A DNA stretch of 6,748 nucleotides from CALLJL01 sp964627255 (GTDB lineage: Bacteria > Acidobacteriota > Aminicenantia > Aminicenantales > CALLJL01), in assembly GCA_964627255.1 (NCBI GenBank), contig CAZVIN010000047.1, positions 1 to 6,748 on the forward strand. The letters are read 5' to 3'. Shown here piece by piece: positions 1-5,785 of this stretch. Each line of letters begins with the position of its first letter. The first letter of the stretch is position 1. The notes under the pieces were generated by a model. The model worked only from the letters and a program-made list of their open reading frames with translations. It made no database searches and had not been told where the DNA came from. The position numbers and the translations under genes were made by a program.

Positions 1-47
1 TTGCTGATTTCATTGGGATTAAAGGCAATTTGAAAGGCTCCAGGATA

Positions 48-89
48 GGATTTTGAGTCCAGCGCGTCTGCCAGTTCCGCCACTCCGGC
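48..89 (-). tRNA. tRNA-Leu(CAA), 5' half only (truncated or intron-split)
   Basis: Read on the minus strand from 89, the sequence gives a tRNA-Leu acceptor strand GCCGGAG, a TG at positions 8-9, a D arm with GCGGAAC and GGCAGAC, then the anticodon stem strand CTGGA (62-58), the loop CTCAAAA (57-51; anticodon CAA at 55-53) and TCC. A normal gene would continue TCCAG, a variable arm, a T arm with TTCGA and the acceptor CTCCGGC. None of these appears in the remaining 47 bases, so the 3' half is missing here. Either the gene was broken in the anticodon stem, or an intron starts in the anticodon loop and the 3' exon lies beyond the left edge. A promoter in the correct place upstream argues that this was a real tRNA gene. 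Leu identity is strong; whether it still works is unknown. Confidence 0.75.
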
Positions 90-108
90 AATATCGGCTT
101 ACCCTTCT

Positions 109-137
109 TTATTAGCACGAACTACAGCTCTGGTCAA
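109..137 (-). promoter_or_regulatory. Promoter of the tRNA-Leu
   Basis: On the minus strand, TTGACC (137-132; 5 of 6 to the -35 consensus) is followed by a 17-base spacer and TAATAA (114-109; only 3 of 6 to TATAAT). The first tRNA base (89) lies about 20 bases after the -10, which suits a short tRNA leader. The match is by eye; the spacing is the better part of the evidence. Confidence 0.4.
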
Positions 138-326
138 TATAAAGTTAGTCCGAAACTTCCCCGATTCGTCTAACTCTTTTTCGGCTTTCTTCCTTTATTT
201 AGAACAATTGAATAAATATTTATCATATCAGACCTATAACAATTTCGTCATTTAGGGCCGCTTCCGTGATCAAATTAAGACCCTTGTTAACCAGAAGAAA
301 AAGATGCAATTAAGCCCAAATTCTTG
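138..326. other. AT-rich intergenic spacer, no gene seen
   Basis: This stretch between the divergent tRNA-Leu and the OPT transporter has stops in all frames and no ORF with a ribosome-binding site. The only local structure I see is a perfect 12-bp AT palindrome, ATAAATATTTAT, at 212-223. I cannot assign it a role; it may be chance in AT-rich DNA. Confidence 0.5.
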
Positions 327-356
327 TTGACTGAACAGAGGGTATTTTTTTATCAT
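327..356 (+). promoter_or_regulatory. Sigma-70-type promoter for the OPT transporter
   Basis: TTGACT (327-332, 5 of 6 to TTGACA) and TATCAT (351-356, 5 of 6 to TATAAT) are separated by 18 bases. Transcription would start near 363, giving a leader of about 100 bases before the ATG at 462. This is the best promoter-like pair in the spacer. Confidence 0.5.
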
Positions 357-447
357 ACAGCCGCACTCTCATAAAGATATAGGCACCATTGACTGATTAA
401 CCCAGTAAGTCTTTTAACAATTTTTAGCCATGAATAAAGATTAAAAT

Positions 448-454
448 AAAGGAG
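448..454 (+). promoter_or_regulatory. Ribosome-binding site that fixes the OPT start
   Basis: AAAGGAG ends 7 bases before the ATG at 462. The alternative in-frame TTG at 456 would overlap the spacing region and leave only one base after the Shine-Dalgarno sequence, so the ATG at 462 is the start. Confidence 0.8.
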
Positions 455-461
455 ATTGATA

Positions 462-2537
462 ATGGAAGGGAGTACTTTTAGGCCCGTAGTTCCATCCGAG
501 GCCAACCTCAGAGAATTTACCCTAAGAGCGGTTCTCCTTGGGGTCATCCTCGCGGCTTTCATGGGAGCAGCTAATGCCTATTTGGGGCTCAAGGCTGGGA
601 TGACCATTGCCGCCACTTATACCACGGCCGTTATCGGCATGGCAATAATTAAAGCTTTTGGCGGGACTATCTTGGAAGAGAATACTGCGAGAACTGTCGG
701 GTCCATCGGCGGCAACGTGGCTTCCGGAGCCATTTTCACCCTGCCGGCTCTGTTCATTACGGGCATCTGGTTCCCCTTCTACCGGTTCGAAAACTACTTA
801 ACGGCTACTGTGATTCTGGTAGTCGGCGGAATCCTCGGAATTATGTTCGTTACTGTTACCCGCCGAATTCTGACCGGAAACCCGGAGCTTCCCTTCCCTG
901 AATCGGTGGCCGCTGCCGAAATTCACAAGGCCGGCCAGAAAGGCGCCAAAGGCACGGGTCATCTCCTTACCGGGATGGGCCTCGGAGCTCTTTTTACTTG
1001 TTTCACTGAATTCAAGTTCATTGCACTTAAGTTCCAGCGGCTAATTTCAGTCGGCAAAGCTTCCCTCCTCTTCCGCGGGCCCGAAGCCAGCCCAGCCTTC
1101 CTGGGGGTTGGTTTCATTATCGGACCGAAGTTAGCTTCAATCAACTTCAGCGGCGGTGTCTTAGCCTGGGGGCTGTTGGCTCCCATTCTGGCCTTCTTTA
1201 TGAACTACCACGACCTGAGCGCCATAACCGACTGGACAGCGGAGATAATCCGGGTTTGGCGGGATTATGTCCGCTACATCGCTATCGGAGGAATGCTGGT
1301 GGGCGCTTTTTACACTCTGTTCAAAATGAGAAAGAACCTGGCTGAAGGCATAGCCGGCTCTTTTTCCTCCGTTCTTAAGTCGAAGAAAGGCCAGGCTAAC
1401 TTACTCCCGAGAACTGAACGCGACCTTAACATAAAATGGGCAATTTTCACCACCCTCATCGTGGCGGTCGTCGTGTTTTTCATTTTCAACCGCTATGCTC
1501 AAAACATTCCGGCTTCTTTAACCGCGGTAATTTTGATGGTTATCCTCGGGTTTGTCTTCGCAGCTGTTTCCGGTTATTTGGTGGGAATCATTGGAGTAAG
1601 CAGCAATCCGACCAGTGGCTTGACTGTTTCGGTGTTGATAATCGTGGCTTTTATCATGGTCCTGTTTGGACTTCAGGGTACGAGCGGCATTTCGGCTGTT
1701 CTGGTCGTCGCCGCTTTCACCTGCGTTTCGGTCTCAGTCGCCGGAGAAATGATGCAGGACCTCAAGGCTGGTCATTTCTTAGGTTGCACACCGTGGAAAA
1801 TGCAGGTCGGCGATATCTTCGGAGTGACAGCCGCCGCTCTGGTAATGTTCTTCGTGCTTTCAGTGCTTCATTTAGGAAACATCAAGCAAACCGTATCCCT
1901 GAGAATTGCCGAGTTGGAAGAAGCCGGAGTGACAGAAATTGTCTATGACGGAACTAACAAAAACATCGAACCCCGAGCCTACAGTCTCATAGAAATCAAG
2001 ACGCTTAGTCCTGAAGCTCAAAATGAGATTTTGAAAACCAGAGCCGGGCTCGGCGGAGAGAAAATTCCAGCACCTCAAGCTAGTCTCATGGCGGCCGTAG
2101 CTAAGGGCATTTTTGAACGCAAAACAGAATGGATACTCATTCTATCAGGGATGCTCATGGGAATTGCCTTGATTTTGATGCAGGTGCGAAGCCCGATGCT
2201 CATAGCCGTCGGAATGTACTTGCCTATCGACACTTCTTTTGCCATCTTTCTGGGCGGAGTATTTAAGGCCATTCTGGAAAAATCTATGGACAAGCGAAAG
2301 CTGGAGGCAAAAGAAAAAGAACGGGTCAGCAACCAGGGCACCCTGCTTGCCTCGGGGCTGATTGCCGGCGAAGCTATCATTGGTATTTTCTTCGCCACCC
2401 TGGCCTTTGCAGAAATAAATATTTTGCAAGTCTTCGCCAGCCCCTCATATCTGCTCAGCCTGCTGGGAATAACTGCTCTGGGACTTTTCTTGGTCTGGCG
2501 TTCTCAGGGCAAAGAGAAGAAGCCCGGGACGGAATGA
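462..2537 (+). CDS. OPT-family oligopeptide transporter
   Basis: A 691-residue polytopic inner-membrane protein of the OPT (oligopeptide transporter) superfamily. Family members are thought to be secondary carriers importing peptides or metal-ligand complexes, probably with protons; most bacterial members have no proven substrate, and the sequence does not reveal one here. Family hallmarks appear in order: an N-terminal LREFTLRAVLLG block (16-27), ANAYLGLKAGMT (37-48), ENTARTVGSIGG (73-84), LPFPES (143-148), GVGFIIGPKLA (215-225) with GGVLAWGLLAP (231-241), SSNPTSGLT (380-388), AGEMMQDLKAGHFLGCTPWK (427-446), PAPQA (536-540), MQVRSPMLIAVGMYLP (573-588) and GLIAGEAIIG (632-641). Hydrophobic segments run throughout. 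Residues 472-535 form a hydrophilic insertion before PAPQA. The length is normal to slightly long for prokaryotic members and the gene looks intact. It has its own promoter and ribosome-binding site and no co-directional partner close enough to be a clear operon. Confidence 0.95.
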   Translation: MEGSTFRPVVPSEANLREFTLRAVLLGVILAAFMGAANAYLGLKAGMTIAATYTTAVIGMAIIKAFGGTILEENTARTVGSIGGNVASGAIFTLPALFITGIWFPFYRFENYLTATVILVVGGILGIMFVTVTRRILTGNPELPFPESVAAAEIHKAGQKGAKGTGHLLTGMGLGALFTCFTEFKFIALKFQRLISVGKASLLFRGPEASPAFLGVGFIIGPKLASINFSGGVLAWGLLAPILAFFMNYHDLSAITDWTAEIIRVWRDYVRYIAIGGMLVGAFYTLFKMRKNLAEGIAGSFSSVLKSKKGQANLLPRTERDLNIKWAIFTTLIVAVVVFFIFNRYAQNIPASLTAVILMVILGFVFAAVSGYLVGIIGVSSNPTSGLTVSVLIIVAFIMVLFGLQGTSGISAVLVVAAFTCVSVSVAGEMMQDLKAGHFLGCTPWKMQVGDIFGVTAAALVMFFVLSVLHLGNIKQTVSLRIAELEEAGVTEIVYDGTNKNIEPRAYSLIEIKTLSPEAQNEILKTRAGLGGEKIPAPQASLMAAVAKGIFERKTEWILILSGMLMGIALILMQVRSPMLIAVGMYLPIDTSFAIFLGGVFKAILEKSMDKRKLEAKEKERVSNQGTLLASGLIAGEAIIGIFFATLAFAEINILQVFASPSYLLSLLGITALGLFLVWRSQGKEKKPGTE

Positions 2538-2767
2538 TTTTTGATAGATTAGAAATTTTGAATTCAAATTAAACCTAATTTATTATTAACCAAAAAACTT
2601 GTCCCAAAAATAGTCAAATAACTAAAATGGAAAAGAGGGAGGAAGGGCTACAAACAGTAGAGCTCGGACAATGAGAGATTATGGTGATTAGTCAAAAGAA
2701 AAATGAGGCTAATAACGGGTAGATAGCCGGAGATAGACGATACAAGGATCCGAGGTACCCTGTCCCT
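2538..2767. other. Intergenic spacer, no gene seen
   Basis: AT-rich sequence after the OPT stop. It contains a perfect 12-bp palindrome TTTGAATTCAAA (2557-2568), which is too AT-rich and lacks a T run to be a convincing terminator. A 15-codon ATG ORF starting near 2626 has no ribosome-binding site and is not credible. From about 2690 to 2760 the sequence is purine-rich without further structure. Confidence 0.5.
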
Positions 2768-2795
2768 TGGCCTCAGCTAGCTTTATTTTTATGAT
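2768..2795 (+). promoter_or_regulatory. Possible promoter of the secreted propeller gene
   Basis: TTGGCC (2768-2773, 4 of 6 to TTGACA) and TATGAT (2790-2795, 5 of 6 to TATAAT) are 16 bases apart. The start would fall near 2802, giving a leader of about 58 bases. The -35 is weak, so this is tentative. Confidence 0.35.
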
Positions 2796-2832
2796 AAAAT
2801 GAAATCAAAATTTTGCCTTCCAAGAAAGATTA

Positions 2833-2852
2833 TGGCTTCAGAGCCAAGGAGG
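2833..2852 (+). promoter_or_regulatory. Hairpin abutting a strong ribosome-binding site
   Basis: TGGCT (2833-2837), loop TCAG and AGCCA (2842-2846) can form a 5-bp stem whose last base is the first base of AAGGAGG (2846-2852), a near-ideal Shine-Dalgarno sequence 7 bases before the ATG at 2860. The strong site fixes the start of the propeller gene. The hairpin could modulate ribosome access, but that is inference. Confidence 0.4.
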
Positions 2853-2859
2853 TTTTTTA

Positions 2860-4050
2860 ATGATAAAAAAGGCCGTATTAACGGTGCTTTTCTTTTTTTT
2901 TATGCTCTGGGGTGAGACACCAGGAATTGCCTCCCTATCTTCGAACGTTCAGACTGTGGTTAATCCAAAAGATCCTGTACCCCCTAAGGGTTCAAGGAAA
3001 TGCCTTGTCTTCACTGCCGAGCTGACGTTTGGCGCTGAAGCTGGAGACGAAAACTATATGTTTGGCCATCAGCTCCAGGTAATAGCCGACGATAAAGGCT
3101 GCTTCTATGTCCTGGATTGGGACCGCAGGCAAATAAAAAAATATGACCCGGCTGGAAACTATCTTTTCACCATCGGCCGGAAGGGACAAGGGCCAGGTGA
3201 GTTCGGCAATATATGGGAAATGCGTTTAGACCACGAAGGTCATATTTATGCCACCGATATTGTCAATAAGCGAGTTTCCTTTTTCTCTACATCTGATGGT
3301 CAATTTAAAAAACAATTTCGTATAGAGCCAGATATTGGCGGCGTGATCTTTCTGGCCAACGGAAAGTTTTTTTCTATGAAAAACATCCAGAGAGAAGAAT
3401 CCGGCGTAATGATCACGGATTATCTTTATGGACTTTTTGACGAGAAATGTCAGCTCGTTACCGAGCTTTTTCTCCACAAAGGCGCTTTTCAATCCCCTCG
3501 CCCGCAGGGTTCGCGGCCAGAATTGCTGGCAGCCATAATGAGCCAGAGTGCTTATAAACCCTATGCCATTTCCAAGGTCACAGATGATAAACAGATTATC
3601 ATCGGCTACCCGGAAACTTACGAAATCAAGATTTTTGATAGCCATGGTAAATTGCAGAAAATTATTCAGAAAAAAACTGAACCGCGCAAAGTCAGCCAGG
3701 AACATAAAGATTACTATTTCAACCATCGGGTAATGGATTTTCTGCGGCTATTCCCTCAGGATGCCTCACTCAAAGATGAGATTCGTAAACATATGAGATA
3801 CCCAAAATATCTGCCGGCCTATCAGGATATAATTCCCATGGATAATGGTTGGCTATTGGTAGTCGTAGATTCCCTGGAAAACAAATCTGAGATTGACCTT
3901 TTTGATGAAAAGGGCGTCTATATCGGGCATTTTGAGACAGACATCCCCGTGCTTTCTCTTTTTTTCAAAAAGGGAAAAGCTTATGGCGTCGTTAATATGA
4001 ATGGCTTCAACTTCGTCCGCCGGTACGCTTATAAGCCCCTCAATTATTGA
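2860..4050 (+). CDS. Secreted six-bladed beta-propeller protein (NHL-like)
   Basis: A 396-residue protein with a Sec-type signal peptide: MIKK, a strongly hydrophobic run to about residue 18, and probable cleavage near residues 24-26. No lipobox Cys is evident, so it is likely periplasmic or exported. The body has the repeated beta-propeller pattern of hydrophobic strand, Asp/Asn-Gly turn, then a Y/F-x-x-D strand: DDKGCFYVLDWDRRQIKKYD (77-96), the loop GRKGQGPGEFG (106-116), and DHEGHIYATDIVNKRVSFF (124-142). The GxGPGEF loop is typical of the '6-bladed beta-propeller' family common in Aminicenantota- and Bacteroidota-type genomes. Later blades (residues 150-370) are more diverged. Its role is unknown; such propellers usually bind ligands or proteins, and no catalytic residues can be named. 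The C-terminus (RRYAYKPLNY) looks natural, but its last codons overlap the 3' end of the convergent truncated propeller gene, so the extreme end may have been altered by that rearrangement. Confidence 0.85.
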   Translation: MIKKAVLTVLFFFFMLWGETPGIASLSSNVQTVVNPKDPVPPKGSRKCLVFTAELTFGAEAGDENYMFGHQLQVIADDKGCFYVLDWDRRQIKKYDPAGNYLFTIGRKGQGPGEFGNIWEMRLDHEGHIYATDIVNKRVSFFSTSDGQFKKQFRIEPDIGGVIFLANGKFFSMKNIQREESGVMITDYLYGLFDEKCQLVTELFLHKGAFQSPRPQGSRPELLAAIMSQSAYKPYAISKVTDDKQIIIGYPETYEIKIFDSHGKLQKIIQKKTEPRKVSQEHKDYYFNHRVMDFLRLFPQDASLKDEIRKHMRYPKYLPAYQDIIPMDNGWLLVVVDSLENKSEIDLFDEKGVYIGHFETDIPVLSLFFKKGKAYGVVNMNGFNFVRRYAYKPLNY

Positions 4051-4340
4051 ATGCGCGAATTGATTTGATCAAGGATATAGATTTCTTCATTTTTTCCCAG
4101 AGCAAAACTCATCGGTCCCTCAGGGCTGCCTTCGTCCGGCTTGCTGACATCAATTTCATCAGGACCAACGCCAATCCGGGCTCTCAATATTTCGGTCCGA
4201 CGAATTTTGCCTGCTTGCAACTGCTGGTTTTGAGACAGAACTGGAGATCCTGACGATTTTTGTGAAATTGGGGTTATATTTAAGCCCACCCCAATAGTCA
4301 AAAATATTAAAACAAATTTAATTCTCAGGTCTTTTTTCAT
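4044..4340 (-). pseudogene. Truncated secreted beta-propeller protein, N-terminal 98 codons
   Basis: The minus-strand start ATG at 4340 (MKKDLRIKF) follows AGAGGA (4355-4350) by 9 bases; an upstream in-frame TTG at 4358 lies at the ribosome-binding site and is rejected. The product has a signal-peptide-like N-terminus (MKKDLRIKFVLIFLTIGVGL), a hydrophilic linker, then GPMSFALGKNEEIYILDQINSRIQ-type sequence in residues 75-98, which is the first strand pair of a propeller blade (DQxNSRIQ normally continues into the next strand). It stops at once with TAA (4046-4044). A full gene of this kind would be several hundred codons, so about three quarters is missing. The break coincides with the end of the convergent propeller gene, and the two stops overlap. 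A deletion joining two neighbouring propeller genes is the simplest explanation. The upstream region to about 4466 is AT-rich, and its promoter is not clear. Confidence 0.7.
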
Positions 4341-4466
4341 TATTTCTAATCCTCTCAAGGTTAATATTTCGCCCTCGACGAAATATATTTATTAGCTTCC
4401 TTTGCTTTTTATTATTGTTTAAAAATTCATGTTATAAATATTTTCTGGTCATATCAACAGAACGAA

Positions 4467-4491
4467 TTGCCTCACTTAAAATTTATGCGAA
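4467..4491 (-). repeat. IS end repeat, left outer copy
   Basis: Reads TTGCCTCAC...ATGCGAA on the plus strand. Its reverse complement aligns with the other three copies with one gap and about 21 of 26 matches to the right inner copy. It is the most diverged copy. Confidence 0.6.
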
Positions 4492-4500
4492 GTTGACTCG

Positions 4501-4526
4501 TTGCCTCGCGAGAAAATCGACACGAA
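4501..4526 (-). repeat. IS end repeat, left inner copy
   Basis: Starts TTGCCTCGCGAGAAAATC on the plus strand and ends CACGAA. Its reverse complement matches the right outer copy at 22 of 26 positions and the right inner copy at 20 of 26. It lies 34 bases from the left outer copy. Confidence 0.7.
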
Positions 4527-4611
4527 ATTATGCTGCCATCTGGCTGGGCGAGCCCTTAAATATGGGGTGATATTAGCAAGGAAGCAAGGAAATTGGGTTA
4601 GGCAAGGACAT

Positions 4612-5415
4612 ATGGTCAAAGATAAAAGTTGGGCGAGCAAAATTAAAACAACTGGCCAAGAGCTATCATCGGGGCTCTAAGAAGGAAAAGAGTCTAATAT
4701 TGAAAGAGTTAGTTTGTCTTACCGGTTATAATCCCTGTTATGCCAGATGATTATGGCGCAAATTTGATCCGAAAATAATCTTATCAGCTTGACCGCTACC
4801 AATGTGGCCTCAAGTAGCGAAGAAACCGAGGCCTTACGTAATAGAGCTCAGGTCTGAACCTTCCAGGCTCTGGAGAGGATAAAACAGGGGATACCTTTCC
4901 CCCTCCTGGGGCTAGACTCAAATAACGATGGAGCCTTCATCAATGCCCATCTCATCCGATACTTCGAGGAAAACAACTTGACCTTCACCCGCAGCCGCCC
5001 TTACCAGAAGAACGATAATTGTTATGTGGAACAGAAGAACTACTCGCTGGTTTGCCGTCTGGTGGGTTATCTCGGGTACGATACCGAAGAAGAGAAGAAG
5101 CTTTTAGAACAGATTTACTCGCTCTCCAGGTTGTATTATAACTTCTTCCTACCTAACATGAAGCTTATCAGGAAAGAGAGAATAGGCAGCCGGGTGACAA
5201 AAAAGCATGATCTACCTAAAACGCCTTACCAGAGATTATTAGAATCGCCAGGGATAAGTCCGGAGCAGAAGAATGGCCTTCGGAGAACTTACCAGGAGCT
5301 GAATGTGGTAGAGATAAAGAGAGAGATAGATAGGCTAAGAGACAGGCTATGGCGGCTACAAAGAACAAAGAGAAACTGCACAGATTTTCGTATAGATTCT
5401 TACGTGAGGCAATGA
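4612..5415 (+). pseudogene. DDE (integrase-core) transposase, multiply disrupted
   Basis: The remnant falls in three pieces. An ATG at 4612 opens MVKDKSW, and near 4630 the frame shifts to RAKLKQLAKSYHRGSKKEKS and LILKELVCLTGYNPCYAR, the N-terminal helical DNA-binding region of this transposase type, ending at TGA 4748. Sequence then jumps, in another frame, to LTATNVASSSEETEALRNRA (from 4789), part of the integrase core; the region carrying the first catalytic Asp is deleted. A TGA at 4855 sits where relatives have Trp (RAQV-stop-TFQALERI), so TGG to TGA is likely. The next block reads GLDSNNDGAFIN, where relatives have a D-S-D-N-G-x-E-F pattern, so the second catalytic Asp is Asn (4921-4923). 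The third acidic residue survives in VEQKN (Glu 5029-5031). The C-terminal 145 codons (4978-5415) are open and well conserved. It resembles the integrase-core transposases with the TFTRSRPYxKND motif; I do not assign an IS family name. It cannot encode an active enzyme. Confidence 0.85.
5387..5412 (+). repeat. IS end repeat, right inner copy
   Basis: Starts TTCGTATAGATT and ends CGTGAGGCAA. It matches the right outer copy at 22 of 26 positions and lies inside the transposase reading frame, where it encodes the last nine residues (FRIDSYVRQ) immediately before the TGA stop. Confidence 0.7.
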
Positions 5416-5422
5416 ATATGCT

Positions 5423-5448
5423 TTCATATAGATTTTCTCGTGAGGCAA
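5423..5448 (+). repeat. IS end repeat, right outer copy
   Basis: Starts TTCATATAGATT and ends CTCGTGAGGCAA, 36 bases after the right inner copy. It lies outside the transposase frame and marks the probable right terminus of the element. Confidence 0.7.
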
Positions 5449-5718
5449 CAGGGCAATTCAGGTCATAATATTACTGTTGAATAAAAACCGAGCCGCGCGC
5501 AGGCAACTAAAATTATTGAGGCCCCTCTTATCTTATTTAAGATAAATATAACAAATTGAGTGTCCATAAAGCCAAGCCGACATAGAGGGAGATGATACCC
5601 AAAAGTCGTCTACGAGGAAAACCCTAATTAATAGCGTTCTCATCGTCACTATGAGGTATAAATCGGTATCCTATTGTATTTTTGTCCTCCGAGTTTTAGA
5701 ATCAAGACGATCATGCCG
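5449..5718. other. Intergenic spacer after the IS, no gene seen
   Basis: No credible ORF on either strand. It holds one perfect palindrome (5528-5545). A TATAAA at 5657-5662 is a -10-like element for the CPBP gene, but I find no convincing -35 at the right distance, so no promoter is called. Confidence 0.5.
5528..5545. repeat. Perfect 8-bp inverted repeat with 2-base spacer
   Basis: TTATCTTA (5528-5535), TT, TAAGATAA (5538-5545). This could be an operator for a dimeric regulator or a small hairpin near the old IS right end. It is AT-rich, has no GC stem or T tail, and lies about 185 bases before the CPBP start, so a role cannot be assigned. Confidence 0.35.
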
Positions 5719-5725
5719 AAAGGAG
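5719..5725 (+). promoter_or_regulatory. Ribosome-binding site of the CPBP gene (natural start)
   Basis: AAAGGAG sits 6 bases before the ATG at 5732. No comparable site precedes the ATG at 5786, so translation was designed to begin at 5732. Confidence 0.75.
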
Positions 5726-5731
5726 ATAATC

Positions 5732-5785
5732 ATGTCGAGAGTCCTATTCTTCCTTAAGACGCATCCAATTTTGTCTTAGTATTTT
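5732..5785 (+). pseudogene. 5' end of the CPBP gene, cut by an in-frame TAG
   Basis: From the ATG at 5732 the frame reads MSRVLFFLKTHPILS, then TAG (5777-5779), then YF and on without a frame change into the 271-codon body. Relatives in this family commonly begin with a short basic segment and HPxLSYYxxxFxISWGG. Here HPILS-stop-YFMVFTISWGG aligns with the TAG in the place of a Tyr, so a single TAT or TAC to TAG change explains it. The evidence is continuity of frame plus family resemblance recalled from memory. Confidence 0.65.

Larger units (their letters stand above)
4467..5448. mobile_element. Decayed insertion sequence with double-repeat ends
   Basis: The element is bounded by paired 25-26-bp repeats: two copies at the left (4467-4491, 4501-4526) and two at the right (5387-5412, 5423-5448), with the GAGGCAA end facing outward in every copy. 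Between them lies one transposase pseudogene on the plus strand. At about 980 bp it is shorter than an intact element should be, because much of the transposase is missing. I see no clear target-site duplication: the left flank ends CAGAACGAA and the right flank begins CAGGGCAAT, only loosely similar. The exact outer ends are therefore uncertain by a few bases. It separates the truncated propeller gene from the CPBP gene. Confidence 0.75.

Noticed and set aside
3..56. A plus-strand frame from the left edge (…ADFIGIKGNLKGSRIGF, stop TGA at 54-56) that could be the 3' end of a gene, with a faint look of a topoisomerase A-subunit tail.
   Set aside because: Only 17 codons are visible, and the stop and the last two codons fall inside the tRNA-Leu half on the other strand. 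The resemblance is too short to support.
959..2429. Several minus-strand and frame-shifted ORFs of 68-170 codons inside the OPT gene.
   Set aside because: They lie wholly within a well-conserved transporter frame and have no start signals or recognisable protein features.
2557..2568. TTTGAATTCAAA as a terminator of the OPT gene.
   Set aside because: The palindrome is short and AT-rich with no T run after it, so it is not supported as a terminator.
3226..3726. A 166-codon minus-strand frame inside the secreted propeller gene.
   Set aside because: It is antisense to a clear propeller coding sequence, without a ribosome-binding site or domain pattern.
4542..4632. GGGCGAGC occurring at 4546 and 4631, and again near 6296, as a dispersed repeat.
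   Set aside because: It is eight bases only, without extended similarity, and compatible with chance.
4748..4857. TGA read as Trp (alternative genetic code), suggested by TGA at a Trp position in the transposase.
   Set aside because: Both intact genes, OPT and the secreted propeller, end in TGA at natural C-termini, and the transposase carries other unrelated damage. Nonsense mutation is simpler.
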